The notes beneath the pieces are model-generated. The model was not told the origin of the DNA and did not search any database. It was given only the letters and a program-made list of their open reading frames with translations. Shown here in pieces: positions 7,822 through 17,107 of a stretch of DNA of 34,526 nt (position 1 is its first letter; the number at the start of each line of letters is the position of its first letter). Position numbers and translations under genes: made by a program. Source of the stretch: Ruminococcus sp. (lineage in GTDB: Bacteria; Bacillota; Clostridia; Oscillospirales; Ruminococcaceae); contig NZ_JAILNU010000043.1 of the NCBI RefSeq assembly GCF_024691275.1, positions 1 to 34,526 on the forward strand, in the 5' to 3' direction.

Positions 7822-8781
7822 ATGGCAGAAAATTTTAAAGTTTCACTTCAGCGTGTGATAGACGAATTCAAGCTTGAAGCAATCTATATCCATAAAGATG
7901 CAAATGAACTTATGATAGACGAAAATGATGTAAACCGTCCCGGACTCCAGCTCATGGGCTTCTATGAATACTTCAACCCTGAGCGTATCCAGATCATAGG
8001 AAAGATGGAGTTTGCTTACCTTTCCACTATAGATGAAAAGACCAGACGTGAGCGTTTGCAGCTCCTTTTCTCACAGAGGATACCTGCACTCATTATCACA
8101 AGAGAGCTTCCGTATTTTGCTGAGATGCTGGAGCTTGCAAAGGAGTATGAGGTACCTCTGCTCAGAAGCAAGGAGAGCACCTCAAACTTCATAGCAGGTC
8201 TTATCGCATTCCTCAACCTTACACTTGCTCCGAGAATAACCCGCCACGGCGTACTCATTGAGATATACGGTGAAGGTGTTTTCATCACAGGCGAGAGCGG
8301 CGTAGGTAAGAGCGAAACAGCTATCGAGCTTGTAAAGAGAGGTCACAGACTTGTGGCTGACGATGCAGTCGAGATCAGAAAGGTATCGAATATAAGCCTT
8401 GTAGGAAGCTCGCCTGACAATATCAGACACTTCCTCGAACTCAGAGGTATCGGTATCATTAACGCAAGACGACTCTTTGGTATCGGTGCTGTAAAGATGA
8501 CAGAGAAGATCGACCTCGTTGTTGAGCTCGAACAGTGGAATTCCGAGAAGATATACGACAGAATGGGCGTTGATACCGAATTTGTGAGCCTTCTCGGCGT
8601 AAAGATACCGTCGCTTACAATACCTGTAAAGCCGGGCAGAAATCTTGCCGTTATCCTTGAAGTTGCCGCTATGAACAACAGACAGAAGAAAATGGGCTAT
8701 AATGCTGCCCGTGAGCTCCTTAACAGGCTTGGTATGGATTCAGACCCGAAAGAGGTCGTTCGTGACTATGAAGCATTCTGA
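7822..8781 (+). CDS. hprK: HPr kinase/phosphorylase
   Basis: This 319-residue enzyme phosphorylates and dephosphorylates HPr on Ser46 and so links sugar uptake to CcpA-type catabolite control. The N-terminal regulatory domain spans about 1-130. The catalytic domain has the conserved RHGVLIEIYGEGVFITGES stretch with the P-loop GESGVGKSE (157-165), DDAVEIR, and the family signature ELRGIGIINARRLFG (206-220). The length is typical. ACGGAG precedes the ATG. It heads a run with murB, rapZ and whiA, an arrangement found in many Firmicutes. Confidence 0.97.
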   Translation: MAENFKVSLQRVIDEFKLEAIYIHKDANELMIDENDVNRPGLQLMGFYEYFNPERIQIIGKMEFAYLSTIDEKTRRERLQLLFSQRIPALIITRELPYFAEMLELAKEYEVPLLRSKESTSNFIAGLIAFLNLTLAPRITRHGVLIEIYGEGVFITGESGVGKSETAIELVKRGHRLVADDAVEIRKVSNISLVGSSPDNIRHFLELRGIGIINARRLFGIGAVKMTEKIDLVVELEQWNSEKIYDRMGVDTEFVSLLGVKIPSLTIPVKPGRNLAVILEVAAMNNRQKKMGYNAARELLNRLGMDSDPKEVVRDYEAF

Positions 8782-8820
8782 TGATGCTTTACTATATATT
8801 TGAGAACCCAGGGGGAAACT

Positions 8821-9726
8821 ATGATAAATATCAGTGAATTATCAGCTCTTTGCGATAAGCTGGGGTGCAGGATCACTCCTGAATGTTCACTCAGTGAATA
8901 TATCACATTCCGCTTCGGAGGACCGTGCAGAGCGCTTATCAGCGTAAATTCGGCAAAGTCTGCGGCTGAGCTTATCAGATACATGAAGTCGGAGGGTATA
9001 AAGTACGGTATCCTCGGCAGAGGAAGTAATGTTATCGTTTCCGATGAAGGTTTTGACGGAGTTATACTCCTTTTCGGAAGTGATTTTGCACGTATTGATG
9101 TTAAAGGCAATATTATCCGCTGCGATGCAGGCACTTTGCTCGCAGCAGCGTGTGTCCGCGCACAGCAGCTCGGTCTTACAGGAATGGAGAACCTTTTCGG
9201 TATCCCGGGAACTGTCGGCGGAGCTCTGTATATGAACGCAGGAGCTTACGGCAGTGAGATGAAGGACGTTGTAGTTTCAGCCGAGTATATCGACGAGAAC
9301 TGTAATATATGCTCGATCGGAAAGAATGAAATGGAGCTGGGATACCGCAGGAGTATCTTTTCAGGCACAGATAAGGTCATAACTTCTGTGACGGTAGAAC
9401 TCAGAAACGGTGATCCTGACGGCATAAAGGCGGCTATGAGCGAGTGCATGGCAAAAAGAAGTTCAAAACAGCCTCTTGAATACCCAAGTGCAGGAAGCAC
9501 GTTCAAGCGTCCCGAGGGAAGCTATGCTTCGCTCCTCATTGAGCAGTGCGGACTGAAAGGACTTACCTGCGGCGGTGCTATGGTCAGTGAAAAACACAGC
9601 GGATTCGTTATCAATAAAGGCTATGCGACCTGTGCAGATGTCCTGGAACTCTGTGAAAAGGTAAAAACGGTAGTAAAGGAGAAAACAGGCTATGTACTTG
9701 AACTTGAGCCTGTTATACTTCAGTAA
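8821..9726 (+). CDS. murB: UDP-N-acetylenolpyruvoylglucosamine reductase MurB
   Basis: An FAD enzyme of 301 residues that reduces UDP-GlcNAc-enolpyruvate to UDP-MurNAc in peptidoglycan synthesis. FAD-binding motifs are ITFRFGGPC, GRGSNVIVSDEGFDG and GIPGTVGGALYMNAGAYG; catalytic parts are YRRSIF and PSAGSTFKRPEG, where the Ser is the expected proton donor. The C-terminus has HSGFVINKG. GGGGGA lies directly upstream of the ATG at 8821; an in-frame TTG at 8800 lacks such a site. Confidence 0.97.
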   Translation: MINISELSALCDKLGCRITPECSLSEYITFRFGGPCRALISVNSAKSAAELIRYMKSEGIKYGILGRGSNVIVSDEGFDGVILLFGSDFARIDVKGNIIRCDAGTLLAAACVRAQQLGLTGMENLFGIPGTVGGALYMNAGAYGSEMKDVVVSAEYIDENCNICSIGKNEMELGYRRSIFSGTDKVITSVTVELRNGDPDGIKAAMSECMAKRSSKQPLEYPSAGSTFKRPEGSYASLLIEQCGLKGLTCGGAMVSEKHSGFVINKGYATCADVLELCEKVKTVVKEKTGYVLELEPVILQ

Positions 9727-9749
9727 ATCTTTGGCGTAAGGAGAGTTTT

Positions 9750-10622
9750 ATGCAGCTTTTGATAGTAACGGGAATGTCGGGTTCAGGCAAGTCCAGCGTA
9801 ATGGACGTTATGGAGGACATCGGCTTTTACTGTATTGATAATATCCCACCCAAGCTGATAACTCAGTTCGTTGATCTGTGCAGACAGTCCGAATCAAATA
9901 TAAACAGGATAGCCGTGGCTGTGGATATCAGGTCGGGCGATATGTTCGCGGAGATACTCCGCTCGTGGCAGGAGCTCAAACAGCAGCCTGATGTCGATGT
10001 GAAAGTGCTCTTTATCGAGGCTAATCATGACGTTCTGCTAAAACGTTATAAGGAGACCCGCCGTAAGCACCCGCTTTCCGAAAAGTTCAACGGAAGTATC
10101 CACGATGCGATAAACTATGAATGGAGCCAGCTCTCTCAGATGCGTGAGATAGCGGATTATTACATAGAGACTTCCAATTTTACTTCATCACAGCTCAAAG
10201 AGCAGGTCAAGTCGATCTTCCTTGAAAAGAGTTCGGATTCCCTTATGATAAAGGTAATGTCATTCGGCTTCAAGTACGGCGTTTCTACGGAAGCCGATCT
10301 GGTATTCGATGTGAGATGCCTGCCGAATCCCTTCTATATCGAGGAGCTTCGCAACCATACAGGCTGTGACAGCTGCGTCAGGGACTATGTTATGAGCTTC
10401 ACGCAGTCACAGGAGCTGTTCGATAAACTGACTGACCTTATTGATTATCTTATACCTTTGTATGTTCAGGAGGGCAAGAGCCAGCTAGTTATATCCTTCG
10501 GCTGTACGGGCGGAAAACACCGCTCCATAACCTTTGCCGAGCTTATGGCAGATCACCTTATCGAAAAAGAATACAAGGTACAGAAATACCACAGAGATAT
10601 AGCTAAAGACAGAAAATTCTGA
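9750..10622 (+). CDS. rapZ: RapZ/YvcJ-family nucleotide-binding protein
   Basis: A 290-residue P-loop protein. Members bind nucleotides and, in enterobacteria, act as the adaptor that directs RNase E to the GlmZ RNA. In Firmicutes the role of YvcJ is less clear. The P-loop is GMSGSGKSS (8-16), followed by DVMEDIGFYCIDNIPP. The C-terminal domain has DVRCLPNPFYIEELRNHTG and the highly conserved FGCTGGKHRSIT. AAGGAGAG precedes the ATG. In most Firmicutes yvcK lies between rapZ and whiA; here whiA starts only 18 bp downstream. Confidence 0.95.
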   Translation: MQLLIVTGMSGSGKSSVMDVMEDIGFYCIDNIPPKLITQFVDLCRQSESNINRIAVAVDIRSGDMFAEILRSWQELKQQPDVDVKVLFIEANHDVLLKRYKETRRKHPLSEKFNGSIHDAINYEWSQLSQMREIADYYIETSNFTSSQLKEQVKSIFLEKSSDSLMIKVMSFGFKYGVSTEADLVFDVRCLPNPFYIEELRNHTGCDSCVRDYVMSFTQSQELFDKLTDLIDYLIPLYVQEGKSQLVISFGCTGGKHRSITFAELMADHLIEKEYKVQKYHRDIAKDRKF

Positions 10623-10640
10623 GTATGGGAGTGAGTTGAA

Positions 10641-11555
10641 ATTTCCTTCTCAAATGATGTCAGAGGGGAGATATGCTCCTCTGTAAATGATAAAGACAGG
10701 CGCTTTGCCTGCCTGTACGGTATGCTGCTTTTCTGCCGTACCCTCACTAAGGAGCACGTATGCTTCCAGAGTGAGAGCAGGACTTCTGCGGACTTGTTTT
10801 GCAGCCTGTTTACAGCGGTTTTCAAGACAAAGCCGCAGAGCAGAGATCATATCCGCAAAAACGGCACAGTACTCCATATCTGTGAGGTCGGCGGCGATAA
10901 TGCTGCTGAGGTGTTCCGTAAATACAGACTTCGTGAGAATGTCAGAGAGATAGATTCCGAGATTATTGCAACCAATAGTCTCGGAGTTTTTACAGCAGGT
11001 GTTTTTCTTGCCTGCGGAAGCGTCAATGATCCGTCAAAGGAATATCACCTTGAATTTTCATGTCCGGAGGAAGGGCTTGCAATGCAGCTTGCAACTCTCC
11101 TCGGCGATATCGGTGTTACAGCAAAGACGGTCATGCGAAGGGGACAGTATATAGTTTATATCAAGGGCAGTGAATCCATCGAGGATACGCTGACCTTTAT
11201 CGGTGCGACCCAGTGTACCCTTGAACTCATGAATATGAAGATATACAAGGATATCCGCAATAAAGCAAACAGGATAGCAAACTGCGATGCAGCTAATATT
11301 GACAAGGTAGTCAAGGCTGCAATGAAGCAGATAGAGGATATAAAGCTCATTGACCATGCTGTCGGACTGGAGACCCTTTCAGATGAACTGCGCGAGGTCG
11401 CACAGCTCAGGCTTGATAATATTGATATGAGCCTCCAGGAGATAGGGGAGTCCCTCAGCGAGCCCATAAGCCGCTCAGGTGTCAACCACAGATTCAAGAA
11501 GCTTGCAAAAATGGCAGATGAGATCAGATGCGGAGGCAGAAAACATGAGAGCTGA
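10641..11555 (+). CDS. whiA: WhiA-family regulator with an apparent ATT start
   Basis: WhiA is a DNA-binding regulator built from a LAGLIDADG-like domain and a C-terminal helix-turn-helix. WhiA proteins normally begin MSFS-x-DVK-x-E; here the frame reads ISFSNDVRGEI from ATT at 10641. An in-frame TGA lies at 10632-10634 and no ATG, GTG or TTG occurs until 10722, which would remove 27 conserved residues. GGGAG at 10627-10631 is 9 nt before the ATT, an ideal spacing. The product is then 304 residues, normal for the family. The C-terminus has LRLDNIDMSLQEIGESLSEP and the RSGVNHRFKKL helix. It overlaps dnaE by 11 bp. A base-call error for ATG is the main alternative. Confidence 0.9.
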   Translation: MSFSNDVRGEICSSVNDKDRRFACLYGMLLFCRTLTKEHVCFQSESRTSADLFCSLFTAVFKTKPQSRDHIRKNGTVLHICEVGGDNAAEVFRKYRLRENVREIDSEIIATNSLGVFTAGVFLACGSVNDPSKEYHLEFSCPEEGLAMQLATLLGDIGVTAKTVMRRGQYIVYIKGSESIEDTLTFIGATQCTLELMNMKIYKDIRNKANRIANCDAANIDKVVKAAMKQIEDIKLIDHAVGLETLSDELREVAQLRLDNIDMSLQEIGESLSEPISRSGVNHRFKKLAKMADEIRCGGRKHES

Positions 11556-14500
11556 TGAATTCGTAAACCTTCATGTCCATACCGAATACAGTCTTCTTGA
11601 CGGAGCCTGCCGCTTAAAGGCGCTCATTGAACGGGTAAAGGAGCTCGGGCAGACAGCCGTTGCCATAACCGACCACGGAAATATGTATGGTGCAGTGGAA
11701 TTCTGGAATGCAGCAAGAGCTGCCGATATAAAGCCTGTTATCGGCTGTGAAGTCTACGTTGCAAGGCGTACCCGCCATGACCGCGAGCCTAAGCTCGATG
11801 CTTCGCCTTATCATCTGATACTCTTGTGCGAAAATAATGAAGGCTATCGTAATCTGGTAAAGCTTGTCTCAATTGCAGGTATCGAAGGCTTTTATAACAG
11901 ACCGCGTGTAGATTTGGAGCTTTTGCAAAAATATCACGGCGGTCTTATTTGTATGTCTGCCTGCCTTGCAGGAGAGATACCACGCCTTCTTGTTGAAGGG
12001 AGCTACGACGAAGCTAAGGCTGTAGCTCTTAAATACCGCGATATCTTTGGCGAAGGGAACTACTTCATAGAGGTGCAGAACCACGGTATCAGAGATGAAC
12101 TGAAGATACTTCCACTGCTCTATAAGCTGTCGGCGGAAACAGGGATACCTCTTGCAGCGACAAATGACTGCCATTATATAAACAGGAACGATTCTGAGAT
12201 GCAGAACGTTCTGCTTTGCATACAAACGGGAAAGACTCTCGATGATCCAAGCGGACTGAAATTCGAGACCGACGAGTTTTACGTGAAGTCGGCAGACGAA
12301 ATGGCGGCACTCTTCAAAGGACACGAAGAAGCTGTTAGCAACACTGCAAAGATAGCAGAGCGCTGCAATGTAGAGTTTGAATTCGGCAATATAAAGCTTC
12401 CCAAGTTCACTATCGAAGGTGTAAGTGATAACAAGCAGTATTTCCGCGAGCTGTGCCGAAAGGGTATGTTTGAGAAGTACGGCTCAGAGCCGCCCGAAAA
12501 TGTTGTGCAGCGCATGGAGTACGAGTTGGATATAATCACAAAAATGGGATATACAGACTATTATCTCATAGTCTGGGACTTCATACGCTATGCCCGTGAA
12601 CATAATGTGCCCGTAGGTCCGGGACGAGGCTCGGGCGCGGGAAGTCTGTGTGCATACTGTATCGGTATCACGGGAATTGATCCTATCAAGTTCAACCTTC
12701 TGTTCGAGCGTTTCCTAAATCCTGAAAGAGTCAGTATGCCTGATTTTGATATAGATTTCTGTATCGAAGGCAGGCAGAGCGTCAAGGACTATGTTGTGCG
12801 GCGTTACGGTGCGGACTATGTTTCGGAAATAATCGCCTTTGATACCCTGAAAGCTCGTGCAGCAGTCCGCGATGTGGGCAGAGTTCTAGGTTTGTCGTAT
12901 CAGCTCTGTGACAGATGCGCAAAGGAGATAGACCCGAAAGCAGATCTCGATGAGGCAATGAAGGAATCGGAAGAACTGAGCGGTCTGTATAACAGTGACA
13001 GGAACGTAAGGAAGCTGATAGACCTTGCAAAAAAGCTCGAAGGAATGCCGCGCCATGCTTCTACCCATGCGGCAGGAGTTGTCATATCGGCAGTTCCGCT
13101 CAGCGACCTTGTACCTATCCAGCTGAACGACGATACTGTTGTCACTCAGTACACCATGGGAGTTCTTGAATCGCTGGGACTGCTGAAAATGGACTTTCTT
13201 GGACTGCGCAACCTTACGATAATAAGGGATACGGTTAATGAGATACGCAGGACACAGCCTGATTTTGATATCAACGCTATCCCCGTTGACGATAAGGCGG
13301 TCTATGACATGATGTCAAGAGGCGATACTCAAGGCATCTTCCAGTTTGAAAGCGACGGCATGACTGCAAGGGTCATGGAGCTGTGTCCCGAGAGACTGGA
13401 AGATCTTATAGTAGTCATCTCTCTTTACCGCCCCGGACCTATGAAGTCCATTCCGGTTTATATCGAGAATAAAAAGCACCCAGAAAATGTCAGATACAAG
13501 CACCCTCTCCTTAAAGATATCCTTGCCGATACTTACGGAGTAATGGTATATCAGGAGCAGGTAATGGAGATATGCCGAAAGCTTGCAGGCTATTCCTACG
13601 GTCATGCTGATATAGTTCGCAGGGCAATGGCAAAGAAAAAGCATGACGTAATGCTGAAAGAGCGTGAGAGCTTCGTTAAGGGCGCTGCTGCGAAAGGTGT
13701 TCCTGAGGAGACTGCCAACTCGGTATTTGACGAGATGATAAGCTTTGCGTCATATGCCTTCAATAAATCCCATGCGGCAGCTTATGCATATCTTGCGTAT
13801 CAGACAGCCTACCTGAAATGCCATTACCGCGGAATATATATGGCAGCTCTTATGTCGAGCGTTATGGGCGTGAGTTCAAAGCTCGCCGAGTATATAAACG
13901 CCTGCCGTGACAGCGGCATAGAGATACTTCGCCCCGATATCAACAAGAGCAACAAGGGCTTCACCTATGTTGACGGTAAGATGTATTTCGGAATTCTTGC
14001 AATAAAAAATGCAGGCAGCGGTCTCGCGGACAGGATAATCTTTGAGAGAAATAAGAACGGCGAATTTACAGGCTTGCAGGATTTCTGCGAGCGCGTGGAA
14101 GGCAGAGAGTTAAACAAGAAAGCCCTTGAAAATCTCATAAAAGCAGGCGCTTTCGACGGGCTGGGACTGAATCGCAGACAGATGCTCGAAAGCTATGAGA
14201 TGCTCATGGACATGACAGGAGCAGGTTCACGCGGTGTTATCGAGGGGCAGCTCAATTTCCTTGACGGTGAGGATACATCGGAAATGAACGTCCGCATACC
14301 CTATAAGCAGGAATATGATGTGAAAATGCTCCTTGCACTGGAGAAGGACGCGACTGGAATGTACCTCAGCGGACATCCTCTTTCACCGTATGAATGGATA
14401 ATGGAGCTCATGCATACGCGGAAAATTGGCGGTCTCATGAATGACGGCGATCTCAGGGACGGTATGAACGTTAAACTTCTTTGCTCGGTAGAGAGCACAA

Positions 14501-14949
14501 AGCTTCATGTTACAAAAAAAGGTGACAAGATGTGTTTTGTGACCTTTTCGGACGATACAGGTGAGCTTGAAGGAGTTGTTTTCCCTGATCTTTATATGCT
14601 TAACGGCTCGAAGCTTACGCAGGACGCCATTGTGCTGGTAAACGGAAAAATATCCGTTAAGGATGACCGTATTACTGTGATATGCGGTGCAGTAACTTCT
14701 GAGACAGAATTTGAAAGACTTATCTCAAACATGAAGCTGTGCATAAAAATGAACTCTGACAATGCGATAATAAAGCCTGAGCTTATTGAGCTGTGCGGTA
14801 TGAGCAGCGGCAATACTTCTGTATGCTGCTATCTTTCAGATCTGAAAAAAACAGTTGTGCCGCGTTCAAAACTCAGTCTGAAGGTGGATAAAGCAGCATT
14901 TGAGAAGCTGAAAACGATCTATGATATGTCTCAGATCGGACTGATATAG
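11545..14949 (+). CDS. dnaE: DNA polymerase III alpha subunit DnaE
   Basis: A replicative polymerase of the DnaE type, 1134 residues. It starts with a PHP domain (HVHTEYSLLDGACR, then ITDHGNMYG). The polymerase core has GPGRGSGAGSLCAYCIGI and the catalytic PDFDIDF at 399-405. Further motifs are FQFESDGMTARVMELCPERL, ISLYRPGPM and GVMVYQEQVM. The tandem helix-hairpin-helix region and an OB-fold (VTKKGDKMCFVTFSDDTGELEGVVFPDLY) follow. No PolC-type exonuclease is inserted. GGAGG precedes the ATG at 11545. The end of whiA overlaps the start, so the two are probably co-translated. Confidence 0.96.
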   Translation: MRADEFVNLHVHTEYSLLDGACRLKALIERVKELGQTAVAITDHGNMYGAVEFWNAARAADIKPVIGCEVYVARRTRHDREPKLDASPYHLILLCENNEGYRNLVKLVSIAGIEGFYNRPRVDLELLQKYHGGLICMSACLAGEIPRLLVEGSYDEAKAVALKYRDIFGEGNYFIEVQNHGIRDELKILPLLYKLSAETGIPLAATNDCHYINRNDSEMQNVLLCIQTGKTLDDPSGLKFETDEFYVKSADEMAALFKGHEEAVSNTAKIAERCNVEFEFGNIKLPKFTIEGVSDNKQYFRELCRKGMFEKYGSEPPENVVQRMEYELDIITKMGYTDYYLIVWDFIRYAREHNVPVGPGRGSGAGSLCAYCIGITGIDPIKFNLLFERFLNPERVSMPDFDIDFCIEGRQSVKDYVVRRYGADYVSEIIAFDTLKARAAVRDVGRVLGLSYQLCDRCAKEIDPKADLDEAMKESEELSGLYNSDRNVRKLIDLAKKLEGMPRHASTHAAGVVISAVPLSDLVPIQLNDDTVVTQYTMGVLESLGLLKMDFLGLRNLTIIRDTVNEIRRTQPDFDINAIPVDDKAVYDMMSRGDTQGIFQFESDGMTARVMELCPERLEDLIVVISLYRPGPMKSIPVYIENKKHPENVRYKHPLLKDILADTYGVMVYQEQVMEICRKLAGYSYGHADIVRRAMAKKKHDVMLKERESFVKGAAAKGVPEETANSVFDEMISFASYAFNKSHAAAYAYLAYQTAYLKCHYRGIYMAALMSSVMGVSSKLAEYINACRDSGIEILRPDINKSNKGFTYVDGKMYFGILAIKNAGSGLADRIIFERNKNGEFTGLQDFCERVEGRELNKKALENLIKAGAFDGLGLNRRQMLESYEMLMDMTGAGSRGVIEGQLNFLDGEDTSEMNVRIPYKQEYDVKMLLALEKDATGMYLSGHPLSPYEWIMELMHTRKIGGLMNDGDLRDGMNVKLLCSVESTKLHVTKKGDKMCFVTFSDDTGELEGVVFPDLYMLNGSKLTQDAIVLVNGKISVKDDRITVICGAVTSETEFERLISNMKLCIKMNSDNAIIKPELIELCGMSSGNTSVCCYLSDLKKTVVPRSKLSLKVDKAAFEKLKTIYDMSQIGLI

Positions 14950-14999
14950 CAATTTTTTACATATAATGCAGGTCACAGATGAAAAAATACGAAATTCCC

Positions 15000-15028
15000 T
15001 TGACATTTTTTGCGCAAAGTAGTAAAAT
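15000..15028 (+). promoter_or_regulatory. SigA-type promoter of pfkA
   Basis: Perfect TTGACA (15000-15005), a 17-nt spacer and TAAAAT (15023-15028) lie about 75 nt upstream of the pfkA start. Confidence 0.85.
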
Positions 15029-15103
15029 ATTAGTGTATGGAATTATGCCGCAGTTATCTGCGGGTTAAACAATATATGCCAAGTGCAGAATGGAGAAAAT
15101 GAT

Positions 15104-16066
15104 ATGATCAAGAAAATCGGTGTTTTAACAAGCGGCGGAGATGCTCCCGGAATGAATGCCGCAGTAAGAGCAGTCGTTAGAACAGCTCTTAGCAAAGGAA
15201 TGGAAGTATACGGTATTCGCAGAGGTTACGTCGGACTTATCACCGGAGATATCATCAAAATGGACGAGAGAAGCGTTTCCGATATAATCCACAATGGCGG
15301 TACTATCCTTTATACAGCAAGATGCCCTGAATTCAGAACAGCTGAAGGCGTTGCAAAGGCAAAGGCTAAGTGCGACGAGCTTGGCATCGAGGGTCTTGTT
15401 GTTATCGGCGGCGACGGTTCATTCAGAGGAGCTGCTGATCTTTCGGCACAGGGCGTTCTTTGTATAGGACTTCCGGGTACTATCGACAACGATATTGCCT
15501 GCACTGATTATACTATCGGTTTCGATACAGCTATGAACACAGCTATGGAGCTCATTGACAAGCTTCGTGACACTTCTCAGTCACATGACAGAATCTCTGT
15601 TGTTGAGGTAATGGGACGCGGCGCAGGTCACATCGCTGTAAATACAGGCGTTGCTTGTGGTGCTACAGATATCATCACAAAGGAAGTTCCTTATGATATT
15701 GACACTATTGCAAACACAATGCTTGAAAAGAAGGCAAAGGGCAAGCAGAATTTTGTAGTTATCGTTGCTGAGAGCATCGGACATTCTCAGGAGATCGCAA
15801 ATATGCTTCAGGAGAAGACAGGTATCGAAGCAAGAGCAACTATCCTCGGTCACGTACAGAGAGGCGGTTCACCTACAGTAAGAGACAGAGTTGAAGCTAC
15901 AAGAATGGGCTACTATGCTGTTGAACTTCTTGAGCAGGGTGTCGGCAACCGTGTTGTTGGTATCAAGGACAGCAAGATCGTTGATTATGATATACAGGAA
16001 GCTCTTTCAATGCAGAAGGATTATGATGTTAAACTTCATAAGATCGCTGAGCAGATCGCATTCTAA
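15104..16066 (+). CDS. pfkA: ATP-dependent 6-phosphofructokinase
   Basis: The committed enzyme of glycolysis, 320 residues, phosphorylating fructose 6-phosphate. Nucleotide-binding LTSGGDAPGMNAAVR and RGYVGLI open the protein. GGDGSFRGA carries the Gly-Gly-Asp-Gly pattern typical of ATP-dependent forms, and PGTIDNDIACTDYTIGFDTA holds the catalytic Asp. VEVMGRGAGHIA and GHVQRGGSPTVRDR bind the sugar phosphate. The ATG at 15104 has GGAGA upstream. Its own promoter and terminator make it a single-gene unit. Confidence 0.97.
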   Translation: MIKKIGVLTSGGDAPGMNAAVRAVVRTALSKGMEVYGIRRGYVGLITGDIIKMDERSVSDIIHNGGTILYTARCPEFRTAEGVAKAKAKCDELGIEGLVVIGGDGSFRGAADLSAQGVLCIGLPGTIDNDIACTDYTIGFDTAMNTAMELIDKLRDTSQSHDRISVVEVMGRGAGHIAVNTGVACGATDIITKEVPYDIDTIANTMLEKKAKGKQNFVVIVAESIGHSQEIANMLQEKTGIEARATILGHVQRGGSPTVRDRVEATRMGYYAVELLEQGVGNRVVGIKDSKIVDYDIQEALSMQKDYDVKLHKIAEQIAF

Positions 16067-16076
16067 GAAATATGAT

Positions 16077-16104
16077 AAAATGCACCCGTATTTGGGTGCA
16101 TTTT
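16077..16104. terminator. Bidirectional terminator between pfkA and the S1-domain gene
   Basis: An 11-bp perfect stem, AAAATGCACCC (16077-16087) and GGGTGCATTTT (16094-16104), with a 6-nt loop is followed by a T-run on the plus strand and by A-rich sequence that gives Ts on the minus strand. The minus-strand S1 gene stops 2 bp away. Confidence 0.88.
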
Positions 16105-16105
16105 T

Positions 16106-17026
16106 TTATTTGAATACGGTGGATATTTCTTTATCTGAGGCGGCTGTTGAGTAGTTCCACTCTGTGATTCTGTCTGAATCGACGAAGTATTCTACAGGTG
16201 CAGGCGGAGTCTTTTCGCTGCATACATCAACGATTATAAGCTTGACTTTCATCTTGTCAGGCAGTATCGCTTTTATGTATACACTTACGCTCTGACCGAT
16301 ATGTATATCCTCTTTAGGTTCGGCAAGTCCTGCGAGATTAGGTGTCAGTTCAACGAAAATGCCGTATTCCTCTATGGAACGGATCACTCCCGGGACAGTT
16401 TCGCCGGCCTTGAATTTCACGGCGTTTTCTTCCCATGTACCGAGTAGCTCCTTGTGTGTAAGGAATATCCTGTTGTCGATATTGGATTTTACGGCAACTT
16501 TTATCAGCTGACCTACTTTGAAGCGGTCTGACGGGTGAGAGATGCGTGATACAGACATAGTGTCTATGGGAAGAAGTGACGGTATGCCGCAGCCTATATC
16601 GACAAAGCTGCCGAACTGCTCAAAATGGGTCACTCTTGCGGGAATTATATCACCTGCGAAAAGACCTGATATGTATTCGCGGAGACAGTCTTCCTGAGCA
16701 GCCTTTCTCGAAAGAGTTGCCACGAGCTCTCCGTTTTCGGAAAGGTCGAGTGATTTCACCTTGAAACATACTATTTTATTGACCCGTGATATCAGCGCTA
16801 TATCACGGGTCGAGCCTTCTTTAATACCTATAGCGCCATCTTCACGGTAAATAATTCCCTTTGCGCATGGAAGCTCTATAACGAGATCGTGTGAACTCGT
16901 ACAGAGTTTCACTCTCGCTTCGAGTATGGTGCCTTTTTCCATAGCTTCTGTAAGTCCTTTTGCTGTTGAGATGAGTTTCTGATTAAGCGGTGTTTCAAAA
17001 ATGCAGCCTTCGGGTCTGTATTCCAT
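16106..17026 (-). CDS. S1 RNA-binding-domain protein
   Basis: A 306-residue protein with two S1-type OB folds in the second half. The first is GDIIPARVTHFEQFGSFVDI through VGQLIKVAVKSNIDNRIFLT; the second is GETVPGVIRSIEEYGIFVEL through IGQSVSVYIKAILPDKMKVKL. The first 110 residues have no motif I know. It is shorter than ribosomal S1 and has an unusual N-terminus, so it is best viewed as an S1-like RNA-binding or translation-related protein. GGAGG lies 9 nt before the ATG at 17026; another ATG at 17032 is only 3 nt from that site. Confidence 0.8.
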   Translation of the reverse strand: MEYRPEGCIFETPLNQKLISTAKGLTEAMEKGTILEARVKLCTSSHDLVIELPCAKGIIYREDGAIGIKEGSTRDIALISRVNKIVCFKVKSLDLSENGELVATLSRKAAQEDCLREYISGLFAGDIIPARVTHFEQFGSFVDIGCGIPSLLPIDTMSVSRISHPSDRFKVGQLIKVAVKSNIDNRIFLTHKELLGTWEENAVKFKAGETVPGVIRSIEEYGIFVELTPNLAGLAEPKEDIHIGQSVSVYIKAILPDKMKVKLIIVDVCSEKTPPAPVEYFVDSDRITEWNYSTAASDKEISTVFK

Positions 17027-17107
17027 TATCATATACCTCCGTAGTCATTACAGTTTTGGGAAAATATCCCTGACAGTAAATTCTATGCGAGGAAGCAGAG
17101 AGATATG

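Noticed and set aside
11545..14949. PolC-type polymerase instead of DnaE
   Set aside because: The PHP domain is at the N-terminus and no DEDD exonuclease insertion is present; motif order follows DnaE.
16106..17026. Ribosomal protein S1 or the IspH-S1 fusion
   Set aside because: There are only two S1 domains and no IspH-type Cys motifs; the N-terminal part is of another kind.
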